A stretch of 8,672 nt of DNA from an uncultured Pseudomonadota bacterium. Lineage in GTDB: Bacteria > Pseudomonadota > Alphaproteobacteria > RF32 > CAG-239. This document shows positions 1 through 6,167 of this stretch, one piece after another (within the stretch, counting starts at the first letter, position 1; each line of letters starts with the position of its first letter). Made by a program: the position numbers and the translations under genes. The stretch covers positions 1 through 8,672 of the forward strand of contig CACXFX010000069.1 in the NCBI GenBank assembly GCA_902767055.1. The letters are read 5' to 3'. The notes under the pieces are model-generated. The model saw only the letters and a program-made list of their open reading frames with translations. It searched no databases and was not told where the DNA came from.

Positions 1-72
1 CGCAGTAAACAGAAAAAGGGCTTTGACAATAAAGGACGACTCGTGTATAAAAAGAGAGGACACCCTGTTTAA
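1..72 (+). CDS. Possible 3' end of a CDS entering from the left (last 23 codons)
   Basis: Reading from base 1, 23 codons stay open to a TAA at 70-72. The deduced tail is Lys/Arg-rich and contains FDNKGRLVY. No start or domain is visible. The stop lies inside the terminator hairpin at 56-82. The piece is short, and an alternative frame starting at base 2 stays open to about 136, so this may be chance. The D-x-x-G-x-L pattern vaguely recalls the DKNGNLV segment near the C-terminus of the LRR protein at the other end of the window, but that is too little to assign a family. Confidence 0.25.
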   Translation, partial: RSKQKKGFDNKGRLVYKKRGHPV

Positions 73-82
73 GGATGCCCTC
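48..82 (-). terminator. Rho-independent terminator, leftward
   Basis: On the minus strand GAGGGCATCC (82-73) pairs with GGGTGTCCTC (65-56) over 10 bp, including two G-U pairs, around a 7-nt loop. TCTTTTTATA follows immediately. On the plus strand the same arms have two A-C mismatches, so the signal is directional to the left. It would end a leftward transcript that starts between about 83 and 320, where the only coding candidate is the tiny ORF at 98-154. Confidence 0.6.
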
Positions 83-97
83 CTTTTCACTTATCGT

Positions 98-154
98 TTA
101 ATAGATAAGAGAAAACGGATTTTTTTGTATAATTAGAATAATACATATTCTCAT
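98..154 (-). CDS. Candidate 18-aa hydrophobic small ORF
   Basis: The ATG at 154 opens an 18-codon frame, MRICIILIIQKNPFSLIY, ending in TAA at 98. A Shine-Dalgarno-like GAAAGG (167-162) sits 7 nt upstream, and a leftward terminator begins 16 nt after the stop. The first half is hydrophobic, but only about seven residues run without a polar residue, so it is short for a membrane span. The SD lies in one arm of a hairpin (162-182) that could hide it. Length and composition loosely recall tiny type I toxin peptides, but there is no sequence-level proof. A chance ORF remains quite possible. Confidence 0.2.
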   Translation of the reverse strand: MRICIILIIQKNPFSLIY

Positions 155-161
155 TATGTTA

Positions 162-182
162 CCTTTCATAAAAATTGAAAGG
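162..182 (-). promoter_or_regulatory. Hairpin that could sequester the SD of the small ORF
   Basis: On the minus strand CCTTTCA (182-176) and TGAAAGG (168-162) form a 7-bp stem with a 7-nt loop. The 3' arm contains the GAAAGG that would serve as ribosome-binding site for the ORF starting at 154. No T-run follows, so it is not a terminator. Confidence 0.3.
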
Positions 183-205
183 GGAAAAACCGTACCTATA
201 TTTAA

Positions 206-234
206 AGAGTAAATATTTTTAAATTTTCGTTCAA
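206..234 (-). promoter_or_regulatory. Possible leftward promoter
   Basis: Minus-strand TTGAAC (234-229), a 17-nt spacer, then TACTCT (211-206). The -35 is good and the -10 is weak. It lies back-to-back with a similar rightward element at 241-269, only 6 nt apart, and would give a leader of about 45 nt before the 18-codon ORF. Confidence 0.3.
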
Positions 235-240
235 AAATAC

Positions 241-269
241 TTGACTTTAAATGAAATATAGGTTACTCT
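241..269 (+). promoter_or_regulatory. Possible rightward promoter of a short RNA
   Basis: TTGACT (241-246), a 17-nt spacer, then TACTCT (264-269). The -35 matches 5 of 6 consensus bases and the -10 only 3 of 6. Transcription would start near 276 and meet a terminator about 75 nt later. Confidence 0.35.
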
Positions 270-275
270 AACTCT

Positions 276-354
276 AGAAATGAGTTAAAGTTAAGGTTTA
301 ACCCCTTTCTTGGTTAGAATTCGTTCGGTGCTGCAACACCGAACAAATTTTTTT
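276..354 (+). ncRNA. Candidate small RNA, about 75-80 nt
   Basis: The segment lies between a promoter-like element (241-269) and a strong terminator (318-354), and no ORF is supported inside it. Just upstream of the terminator a small hairpin, TAACC (299-303)/GGTTA (312-316), shows the loop CCTTTCTT. That loop could pair with Shine-Dalgarno sequences, including the GAAAGG upstream of the leftward 18-codon ORF. The call rests on architecture only. I cannot assign an RNA family, and expression is not shown. Confidence 0.35.
318..354 (+). terminator. Rho-independent terminator, rightward
   Basis: GTTCGGTG (323-330) pairs with CACCGAAC (337-344) over 8 bp with a 6-nt loop. An outer AATT/AATT extension (318-321 with 346-349) across one mismatch is possible. 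The T-run spans 348-354. The opposite strand has no T-run, so the signal is rightward only. Confidence 0.65.
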
Positions 355-402
355 ATATACATATCCAAAATTCTTGTCAAATGCTTTTTTCAAAACCCAA
401 TG

Positions 403-432
403 CAACAAAAACGCCTCAAAAAACTGAGGCGT
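403..432 (-). terminator. Terminator of the WYENGQ-repeat gene
   Basis: ACGCCTCA (411-418) and TGAGGCGT (425-432) form an 8-bp stem with a 6-nt loop. On the minus strand it is followed by TTTTGTTG. It begins 27 nt after the stop codon of the repeat-protein gene, as expected for its transcript end. Confidence 0.75.
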
Positions 433-458
433 CAATGTTTTTTGATGGATGGTCTACA

Positions 459-1535
459 TTACTCCCCACGTGCTTTTTTAATTTTTCTTATTGCAACCTT
501 TAAAGCAATATCACTAAACGCTTTTGTGTCGGCAATTTTAGAAACAACCTTTTGAAGCTTTGGTTTATCCTCAAGCTTTTGAAGTTTTGCTTTCAGTTTC
601 TCTTCAACACGTTGTTTGGCAAGCCAAACTGTTTTATCTTTAAGGATTTTGCCATCACTGTCCCACCAACGTTTTGTGCCATCAGGCAGATATTCATATT
701 CCATCTGCCCGTTTTTATACCATCTATGCCATGTGTTATCAGGAAGTTCTTCACTTCTCTTCTGTCCATTTTCATACCAGCTACGCTGTGTGCCATCAGG
801 CAGATATTCATGTTCCATCTGCCCATTTTCATACCACCAACGCTCTGTGCCACCTGGAATTTCTTCATGTTGCACCTGCCCGTTTTCATACCACTCGCGA
901 TCTGTACCATCGGGTAGTTTTTCTCTTGCCATCTGTCCATTTTCATGCCACTCGTGCTTCGTACCATCAGGTAATTCTTCACTTTTCATCTGCCCGTTTT
1001 CATGGTATGTACGCTTTGTGCCATCGGGAAGCTGTTCATGTTTCATTTGCCCGTTTTCATACCATTCGCGCTTTGTACCGTCAGAAAGTCTCTCATATTC
1101 CATCTGTCCGTTTTCGTACCAGCTGTGACATGTTCCATCTAAAAGACATTCCAAGCTCATCTGTCCGTTTTCATACCAAAAATACTCAGGAGTACGATTC
1201 TCTTCATTTGGTTCTTCATCCGCAGCTAAGTGTACGGATTTTTTTTGCCCGTTTTCATACCATTCATGTTCAATTCCATTGGGTAATTCTTCAATAGCTA
1301 GTTGTCCATTATTATACCAACAATGAATTATTCCATCTGCCGTTAGCTCTGAAGTTAAGATAAATGAATTATCTTTTGATTTATATGTTTGTCTTTTCCC
1401 ATCTTGAAAATGTCTTTCAATTTCATCACCATTTCTGATGCCATATGAACCGTCAGCATAAATTTGTTTTTGAACCTGTTTGCCATCAATTGTTTCTGTC
1501 ACAATTTTCTCAACTTGCGGTAATTCCATTTCCAT
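459..1535 (-). CDS. WYENGQ (MORN_2/YwqK-type) repeat protein, 358 aa
   Basis: About eleven tandem 19-residue units with the core WYENGQ(M)xxExLPDGTxR fill residues 72-290. The pattern fits MORN_2 (YwqK-family) repeats, which form extended beta-hairpin arrays. The second unit is interrupted by an acidic insert of about nine residues, and the last unit decays to WWDSDGK. A Lys/Glu-rich, probably helical tail follows (about 300-358). There is no signal peptide, so a cytoplasmic location is likely. I chose the ATG at 1535 because AAGGA lies 8 nt upstream. An in-frame ATG at 1589 would add 18 residues but has no clear SD and falls inside the likely promoter. MORN_2 proteins are often annotated as YwqK-family antitoxins, but no toxin partner is visible here, so the function is unknown. 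The gene appears monocistronic, with its own promoter and terminator. Confidence 0.85.
   Translation of the reverse strand: MEMELPQVEKIVTETIDGKQVQKQIYADGSYGIRNGDEIERHFQDGKRQTYKSKDNSFILTSELTADGIIHCWYNNGQLAIEELPNGIEHEWYENGQKKSVHLAADEEPNEENRTPEYFWYENGQMSLECLLDGTCHSWYENGQMEYERLSDGTKREWYENGQMKHEQLPDGTKRTYHENGQMKSEELPDGTKHEWHENGQMAREKLPDGTDREWYENGQVQHEEIPGGTERWWYENGQMEHEYLPDGTQRSWYENGQKRSEELPDNTWHRWYKNGQMEYEYLPDGTKRWWDSDGKILKDKTVWLAKQRVEEKLKAKLQKLEDKPKLQKVVSKIADTKAFSDIALKVAIRKIKKARGE
666..1322 (-). repeat. Tandem 57-bp coding repeats
   Basis: Roughly eleven 57-bp units, each encoding one 19-residue WYENGQ repeat. The NGQ codons recur as near-identical CTGCCCGTTTTCATACC blocks on the plus strand. 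The units in the middle are most alike, while those near the N-terminus have diverged and one has an insertion. The periodicity also keeps long antisense frames open, and I treat those frames as shadows. Confidence 0.9.
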
Positions 1536-1579
1536 CGTCTTATTCCTTTTCAAAAAAGTTGACTTTATCTTTTGACAAA

Positions 1580-1610
1580 AGTGTAACATAAACGGTGGTT
1601 TTTGTTACAA
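1580..1610 (-). promoter_or_regulatory. Possible promoter/operator of the repeat-protein gene
   Basis: On the minus strand TTGTAA (1610-1605) could be a -35. An extended -10, TG-T-TACACT, follows with the hexamer at 1585-1580 and a long 19-nt spacer. A perfect 7-bp inverted repeat, TGTAACA (1582-1588)/TGTTACA (1603-1609), covers both elements, so a dimeric regulator could bind here. The transcript would start near 1573, with a leader of about 38 nt. Confidence 0.35.
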
Positions 1611-1683
1611 AGCGAATTTAAAAAACGCAAAATTCTAATGCATTGATTTTACGTAACAAAAAAATTTACAAAAATACAAAAAA

Positions 1684-1710
1684 GTGGTTGATTTAAACCA
1701 CCCTTTTTTT
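1684..1710. terminator. Bidirectional terminator hairpin
   Basis: GTGGTT (1684-1689)/AACCAC (1696-1701) with a 6-nt loop. There is a T7 run at 1704-1710 on the plus strand, and TTTTTTGTATTTTTG directly after the stem on the minus strand. It lies about 140 nt past the end of the leftward operon, behind the stronger terminator at 1784-1814, and would act as a second stop insulating the repeat-protein gene. Confidence 0.6.
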
Positions 1711-1783
1711 GAGCCTTTAAAAACAAGAAAAAACGCCGATATTTCAAATAAATAGCTTGAAAATACTTTTCACTAAAAAAAGC

Positions 1784-1814
1784 AAAAAAAAACGACCACC
1801 GTTTGACCGGCGGC
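1784..1814 (-). terminator. Main terminator of the leftward three-gene operon
   Basis: On the minus strand GCCGCCG (1814-1808) pairs with CGGTGGT (1801-1795) over 7 bp with two G-U pairs and a 6-nt loop. CG and nine T residues (1792-1784) follow. It starts 30 nt after the stop codon at 1844. Confidence 0.8.
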
Positions 1815-1843
1815 CGCATCTTTTCTTGCAATCCGAAGAAATA

Positions 1844-4096
1844 TTATTTTCTCATTTCTTTTTTCATTTCTTCAGGGGCTTTTTGAACGGTTTCAATCGC
1901 TTGAGTGACCGGTTTATAAACCGTCTGTTGCCACGGGCTCGGAGCCTCGTAGACATAATCACAGATTGTCAAACCCAAGCTGCGCAAAGCCGTTTCGGTC
2001 GGCAAGAACAAATCTTTACCCTGATCTGTTTTTTGGCCTGTATGCGCCACACCGTTGATAGAACCGTGCGCATCAATCAAAACACTGCCGATGGCAATAT
2101 CCTGCGCATTGGTGTCCACAATAACCTCGGCACCTTTATCATCGCTGTAACGATAGCCCAAAATCTTACCGCTGTTGTCGATATAATTTTCCGAACCGTC
2201 TTCGGAAGTTTCGATATCAAGCAAACCTAAAGTCATAAATCCGCTTTGTCCGACTTTCGGCAAATCAAGATTTAAGGCGAGCGGCGTATAATCCGTTTTC
2301 GTATCAAGCATGACAAGCGCCGTGTTTTTGCTCGGGTTGACACGAACGACACGACCTGTCAAATTTTGACCGTTGATTGTTTTGATGCGACAATGGCCGT
2401 CTTTGGCATCTGCCAAATCGGCTGACGTCAAAACAAACGAATCGGAAACAATCAAACCGGCACCCTTTTTACCCTTCACATTCGAAATCTCAACGACCGA
2501 AGCGCGTACTTTATAGAGATTTTCCGGATTTAAAACGGCATACGGCGCACGCGAAGTGATACAAAGGCTGTCAAAAGCACGTGTATCCGACTCGACCCAG
2601 GTATCATCAACAATCTGGCAATCACCGCCGGCGATAACTCCGCCGTTTTCATCAATACAATTGTCAAAAATTTGATGATCTTCGATGATACCGGCATTCT
2701 CCTCGATAACAACAGGACACGGCTCCACAACCGGACAAGGTGCCTCTTCGACGGGACACGGCTCGGCCACAATTTCGCACGGCGCGGGAGGCGGCGGCAA
2801 AATCATCTGAACAGCCGGACATTTGTTGATATCGGCATCGATGCGCGTTAATTCACATTGTTGCTCTTCTCTTAAAGGCTCGGCAAATCTGCATTTGGCC
2901 GGATCAAGCGCAATTTCTTCATCGATTAAAGCTTGACGCTCAGCCGACAACTCTTCGGGGCTCAAACGCACCGCAAGCTGATTTTCAAAACCGGGCATAG
3001 CCTGCAAATTACTGACGGCATCGGCAAAAGCGGCTTCGATTAAAGCGATTTCACCCTGTTCGTTGCCCAAATTCAAATCGGCATAACCGGTTGTAGAACC
3101 CTGCCATAAAACTTTTGTTTTTGACAGGTTGGTCAATTTCCACAAAACCGTCATTTCCGATCTGCCGGTACGCAAGTCGGTGGCTTTTGTTTTATCCCAA
3201 TCATAACCGTCACAAACATTCATAAAGAAATCCGTGATTTCAGCCGTCAAAACATATTCCGGCAAAGGCGAAGGTGTCGTTTGCAAGCACAAATCATCGG
3301 GCTTTTTGATGATGTTATAACAATCACCTGTCACCGTTTCAAAAATATCGATAAAGCGCATATCTTTTTCCATCACGCGACCGTGATTTAAGATTGCCTC
3401 TTTGTCAAAGCGACGGCAGCCGAAAATACGAAAACGATAGTTACCCATCTTGTTTTTAACGGCTGTTTCATCATCTGCCAGATTAAAATCCACATGTTCC
3501 AAATAAAGCGGAGCAAATGCGCAGCAATCGCGCTTTAAGGCTTGAGGAACATAATCATCATATGCAATTGCATAATTGGTCAATTTCGGCGCAACGCAAA
3601 CCGGACAAACCGGCTCGGGAGCGACAACAACCTCAGGCTCCGGCTTCGGCTCTTTGCATTTCTCACACGGACCGGTATCGATAAGCGGCCCGCTGTCATA
3701 ACAACGTTCGCACGGACCGGTATCGATAAGCGGCCCCGTGTTGTGACAATTTTTGCACGGCCCACCCGGAAAAATACTGCCGTCTTTATCTGCCGCATCA
3801 AAAAGCGATGCGAGCGACAACGACACGGGCGACGACGGTTTATAGGCCGGACTTAATGTTGATGAAGAAGCAGAGTGTGTATTGGCATTGCGAACGGCTC
3901 TGACTTGAGGCTTCGGTGCAATCTCAACTTCTTTAACACCAAGTGTTGCATTATGACGCCGCGCCATCATGTCCCGTACACTTCTGTTGTACGGACTTGA
4001 AGAAGCAGCATCGACTTTAAGAGCCAAAAGCATGCCAACCACGGCAGCGATACTGACGGATAAAGTCAAAATCTTAGACGGCTTTAATTTGTTCAT
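1844..4096 (-). CDS. Exported 750-aa protein with CxxC repeats and a degenerate trypsin-like domain
   Basis: The N-terminus has a basic start and a hydrophobic segment (about residues 8-28) ending KVDA, which fits a signal peptide or membrane anchor. CxxC pairs lie at 114/117, 129/132, 144/147 and 164/167, the first three in 15-residue repeats containing GPLIDT. A middle region (about 175-380) is not recognised. A Pro/Cys/Glu-rich linker (about 433-466) leads to a C-terminal trypsin/DegP-like domain (about 528-713) with GAGLIVSDSFVLTSADL. The catalytic positions look lost: Asp560 stands where His is expected, Asn591 for Asp, and Ile669 for Ser. Activity is therefore unlikely, and binding or scaffolding is a better guess. 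I chose the ATG at 4096 because TAGGAG lies 7 nt upstream, overlapping the comM stop. The upstream ATG at 4117 would overlap comM and lacks this SD. It is the third gene of the operon, 10 nt after comM. Confidence 0.8.
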   Translation of the reverse strand: MNKLKPSKILTLSVSIAAVVGMLLALKVDAASSSPYNRSVRDMMARRHNATLGVKEVEIAPKPQVRAVRNANTHSASSSTLSPAYKPSSPVSLSLASLFDAADKDGSIFPGGPCKNCHNTGPLIDTGPCERCYDSGPLIDTGPCEKCKEPKPEPEVVVAPEPVCPVCVAPKLTNYAIAYDDYVPQALKRDCCAFAPLYLEHVDFNLADDETAVKNKMGNYRFRIFGCRRFDKEAILNHGRVMEKDMRFIDIFETVTGDCYNIIKKPDDLCLQTTPSPLPEYVLTAEITDFFMNVCDGYDWDKTKATDLRTGRSEMTVLWKLTNLSKTKVLWQGSTTGYADLNLGNEQGEIALIEAAFADAVSNLQAMPGFENQLAVRLSPEELSAERQALIDEEIALDPAKCRFAEPLREEQQCELTRIDADINKCPAVQMILPPPPAPCEIVAEPCPVEEAPCPVVEPCPVVIEENAGIIEDHQIFDNCIDENGGVIAGGDCQIVDDTWVESDTRAFDSLCITSRAPYAVLNPENLYKVRASVVEISNVKGKKGAGLIVSDSFVLTSADLADAKDGHCRIKTINGQNLTGRVVRVNPSKNTALVMLDTKTDYTPLALNLDLPKVGQSGFMTLGLLDIETSEDGSENYIDNSGKILGYRYSDDKGAEVIVDTNAQDIAIGSVLIDAHGSINGVAHTGQKTDQGKDLFLPTETALRSLGLTICDYVYEAPSPWQQTVYKPVTQAIETVQKAPEEMKKEMRK
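3656..3763 (-). repeat. Tandem 45-bp CxxC coding repeat
   Basis: Two full 45-bp units and a partial third, each beginning with the codons for GPCxxC. The first two end in GPLIDT. The plus strand shows the shared block CGGACCGGTATCGATAAGCG twice, at 45-bp spacing. The near-identity points to recent duplication. Confidence 0.85.
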
Positions 4097-4106
4097 TTGT
4101 ATTCTC

Positions 4107-5630
4107 CTATTGATCATTTGAAGGCATTGTGCGTCTATAACTCAACGCCTCGGCTACGTGCATTTTAAGCACTTTTGTTTCGTTTTGCAAGTCCGCAATC
4201 GTTCTTGCTAACCTTAAAGTTCGGTGATAACCGCGTGCCGAAAGTTTAATCTTATCGGCAAACGCGATTAAAAGGTCTTTGGCCTCTGTTTGAAGATCCA
4301 CCGCTTCTTCAAGCAAATCTCCGGCAAGCTGTGAATTGGTCAACAGCTCCGGACGGCCGAATTTTTCAAATCTTTGTTTTTGAATTTCACGTGCTTTAAT
4401 GACACGTTTTAAGACACTCGCCGAAGTCTCGCCCCTTTCTTTTTCAAAAATATCCCAAGGCGTGACCGGCGGAACATAAACATGAATATCAATCCTGTCC
4501 AAAAGCGGCCCCGAAATTTTAGCCTGATATTCGGCCGCACATTTGGGCGCTCTCGGACATTCCTGTCCCTTTTGTCCCAAAAAGCCGCATTTACAGGGAT
4601 TCATTGCCGCAATCAGCTGAAAACGTGCCGGATAAGTATGATGATGCTCTGCGCGTGAAACAGTGATTTTTCCGTTCTCAAGCGGTTGACGCAAAGCTTC
4701 TAAAGTCGCACGATTAAATTCGGGTAATTCATCAAGAAACAAAACACCGTTGTGCGCAAGCGAAATTTCACCCGGTTGAGCTTTTTTCCCGCCACCGACA
4801 AGTGCCGCGGTCGAAGCATTGTGATGCGGGTCGCGATAAGGCCGCTCAAACGATATCATCCCGTCTTTTAAGGCACCTGCCACAGAATGAATAATACACG
4901 TCTGCAAGGCTTCTTCAGCCGTTAAAGGCGGCAATATCGTATTAAGCCTTGAAGCAAGCATCGATTTTCCGGATCCCGGCGGGCCGATCATCAACATATT
5001 ATGCGCACCGGCTGCCGCAATTTCAAGTGCACGCTTTGCACTTTCCTGCCCTTTAATATCGGCTAAATCAAGCTGACCTGCTTGAGGAATATATTGTTTT
5101 TTTGTTGGAAAGGCAAGGGTCTGCTCACCTCTGAAATGATTGATCATTGAAAGCAAATCCGGCGCCGCAACAATGTTTTTTAATCCGCTCCAAACAGCCT
5201 CGCTGCCTTGAGCTTGAGGGCAAACCAAACCTTTAGCGTTTTGATAAGCTTTCAAAGCAACCGGCAAAACGCCGCTGACCGGTAAAATCGTTCCGTCAAG
5301 CCCGAGTTCACCCAAAATGACATAACCCGACATCTCTTCTTGAGGCAAAATCTGCATCACGGTCAAAATCGCCGAAGCAATCGCCAAATCAAAATGCGAG
5401 CCTTCTTTTAATAAATCAGCCGGCGCAAGATTAATTGTGATTTTTTTGGCCGGAAAAGAAATCCCTATCGCCTCAAATGCCGCACGAACACGCTCTTTAC
5501 TTTCGGCAACGGTTTTATCGGGCAAACCGACAATCGTAAACGACGGCACACCGGAAGTCATTTGGATTTGCAAATCAACATCCAAAACCTCCATTCCGTC
5601 AAAAGCGATTGTATTGATTTTACCCTGCAT
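4107..5630 (-). CDS. comM: YifB/ComM family Mg-chelatase-like AAA+ ATPase
   Basis: Full-length family member (507 aa with the ATG at 5630, the usual size). It has an N-terminal Lon-protease-like domain (about 1-165, with VDLQIQMTSGVPSFTIVGLPD), Walker A GPPGSGKS (216-223), Walker B VLFLDELPEF (296-305) and a C-terminal Mg-chelatase-like region with SARGYHRTLRLARTIADL. Four Cys in NPCKCG...CPRAPKC (346, 348, 358, 364) may bind zinc. In Vibrio cholerae ComM is a hexameric helicase that promotes branch migration during natural transformation. YifB homologues occur widely, so competence cannot be concluded here. I chose the ATG at 5630 because GAGGTGG lies 8 nt upstream. A GTG at 5642 would add four residues with a poor SD. 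It is the middle gene of the operon, 5 nt after the lipoprotein gene. Confidence 0.93.
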   Translation of the reverse strand: MQGKINTIAFDGMEVLDVDLQIQMTSGVPSFTIVGLPDKTVAESKERVRAAFEAIGISFPAKKITINLAPADLLKEGSHFDLAIASAILTVMQILPQEEMSGYVILGELGLDGTILPVSGVLPVALKAYQNAKGLVCPQAQGSEAVWSGLKNIVAAPDLLSMINHFRGEQTLAFPTKKQYIPQAGQLDLADIKGQESAKRALEIAAAGAHNMLMIGPPGSGKSMLASRLNTILPPLTAEEALQTCIIHSVAGALKDGMISFERPYRDPHHNASTAALVGGGKKAQPGEISLAHNGVLFLDELPEFNRATLEALRQPLENGKITVSRAEHHHTYPARFQLIAAMNPCKCGFLGQKGQECPRAPKCAAEYQAKISGPLLDRIDIHVYVPPVTPWDIFEKERGETSASVLKRVIKAREIQKQRFEKFGRPELLTNSQLAGDLLEEAVDLQTEAKDLLIAFADKIKLSARGYHRTLRLARTIADLQNETKVLKMHVAEALSYRRTMPSNDQ

Positions 5631-5635
5631 GTTTT

Positions 5636-5971
5636 CTACCACCTCGGAACGCGATTATTTTCACGCCAACGCCGTGTCGGATACGTCCCTCCTTCAAGCG
5701 TGCTGTCTTTGGCCGTAAAACGCGGAATATCGTTTAAGCGGACATAACCCTGTGTTTCTAATTCAGCGGCACATTGCTCGGCCGAAAACTCAGGTGTTGC
5801 ATAACAATAAGCAATCACGCGCGTCGTTAAATTTTCGAGTGCGATCACTTTATGCTGATAGGTCGGCAACTGCGTTGCATCAGCCCTTGATGCCGTATTG
5901 CTTTTTAAAGACGCACAAGCCGTCAGCCCAATCAGCAAAACGGCAAGGCATGACATTTTTTTAGCCATCAT
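5636..5971 (-). CDS. Small predicted lipoprotein, 111 aa
   Basis: The N-terminus MMAKKMSCLAVLLIGLTAC is a lipoprotein signal peptide with lipobox LTAC, putting the lipidated cysteine at residue 19 and leaving a mature protein of about 93 residues. Two further Cys (56 and 67) could form a disulfide. The tail is rich in Arg and Trp (RRWRENNRVPRW). I do not recognise the family. I chose the ATG at 5971 because AAGGA lies 6 nt upstream. An ATG at 6007 would put 12 charged residues before the signal peptide and falls in a promoter-like -10. It is the first gene of the operon with comM and the CxxC protein. A periplasmic, membrane-anchored location is inferred from the lipobox. Confidence 0.8.
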   Translation of the reverse strand: MMAKKMSCLAVLLIGLTACASLKSNTASRADATQLPTYQHKVIALENLTTRVIAYCYATPEFSAEQCAAELETQGYVRLNDIPRFTAKDSTLEGGTYPTRRWRENNRVPRW

Positions 5972-6002
5972 GTCCGTTCCTTTTCTTTTTTTTCTTTGGT
6001 TT

Positions 6003-6008
6003 ATCATA
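6003..6008 (-). promoter_or_regulatory. Possible -10 of the leftward operon
   Basis: TATGAT on the minus strand (6008-6003), about 30 nt before the lipoprotein start. No convincing -35 is seen 16-18 nt upstream, where the sequence is simply AT-rich. The call is tentative. Confidence 0.3.
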
Positions 6009-6049
6009 GCGTCAATTTATTAAAATAATCTTTATAATTTGAGCGCTTT

Positions 6050-6072
6050 TTTTATTTACAATGCAAATAAAA
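6050..6072. repeat. AT-rich inverted repeat between divergent genes
   Basis: TTTTATTT (6050-6057) and AAATAAAA (6065-6072) are perfect inverted arms around a 7-nt centre, between the two divergent transcripts. A second short one, AATAA-TCG-TTATT (6085-6097), touches the rightward -35. Either may be an operator or just AT-rich sequence. Confidence 0.3.
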
Positions 6073-6095
6073 CCTTCATCTTTTAATAATCGTTA

Positions 6096-6124
6096 TTGAC
6101 AAGCTTAATATAAATGCTTATGAT
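6096..6124 (+). promoter_or_regulatory. Near-consensus sigma70-type promoter of the CorC-like gene
   Basis: TTGACA (6096-6101), a 17-nt spacer, then TATGAT (6119-6124). The predicted start near 6131 gives a leader of about 37 nt. The SD-like AAAGG (6148-6152) is 15 nt from the ATG at 6168, which is unusually far and suggests modest translation or another start signal. Confidence 0.7.
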
Positions 6125-6167
6125 GCGCTTTGTTGTGATAACCTTATAAAGGTAATAAAAGTACAAA

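Noticed and set aside
276..354. Resemblance to a tracrRNA (GAAATGAG, then AAGG, then a terminator hairpin)
   Set aside because: The match is a few short motifs. No cas9, CRISPR repeat or anti-repeat partner is in the window. It would be worth revisiting only if the left-hand neighbour is cas9.
552..1297. Several long plus-strand frames (81-207 codons) opposite the WYENGQ gene
   Set aside because: They are antisense shadows: the 57-bp period is a multiple of three, so any stop-free repeat unit stays open in every copy. No SD or protein family supports them.
666..1322. Regular repeat spacing that looks like a CRISPR array
   Set aside because: The repeats encode continuous protein units, and the sequence between repeat cores is also conserved. 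There are no unique spacers and no cas genes.
1649..1831. 60-codon minus-strand frame after the leftward operon
   Set aside because: It runs through two terminator hairpins and translates A/T runs into Phe/Lys strings. No SD or family.
2530..2772. 80-codon minus-strand frame inside the CxxC/pseudoprotease gene
   Set aside because: It overlaps the well-supported long gene in another frame on the same strand, with no independent signal.
3542..3856. Plus- and minus-strand frames over the CxxC repeat
   Set aside because: Shadows created by the 45-bp repeat, which is also a multiple of three.
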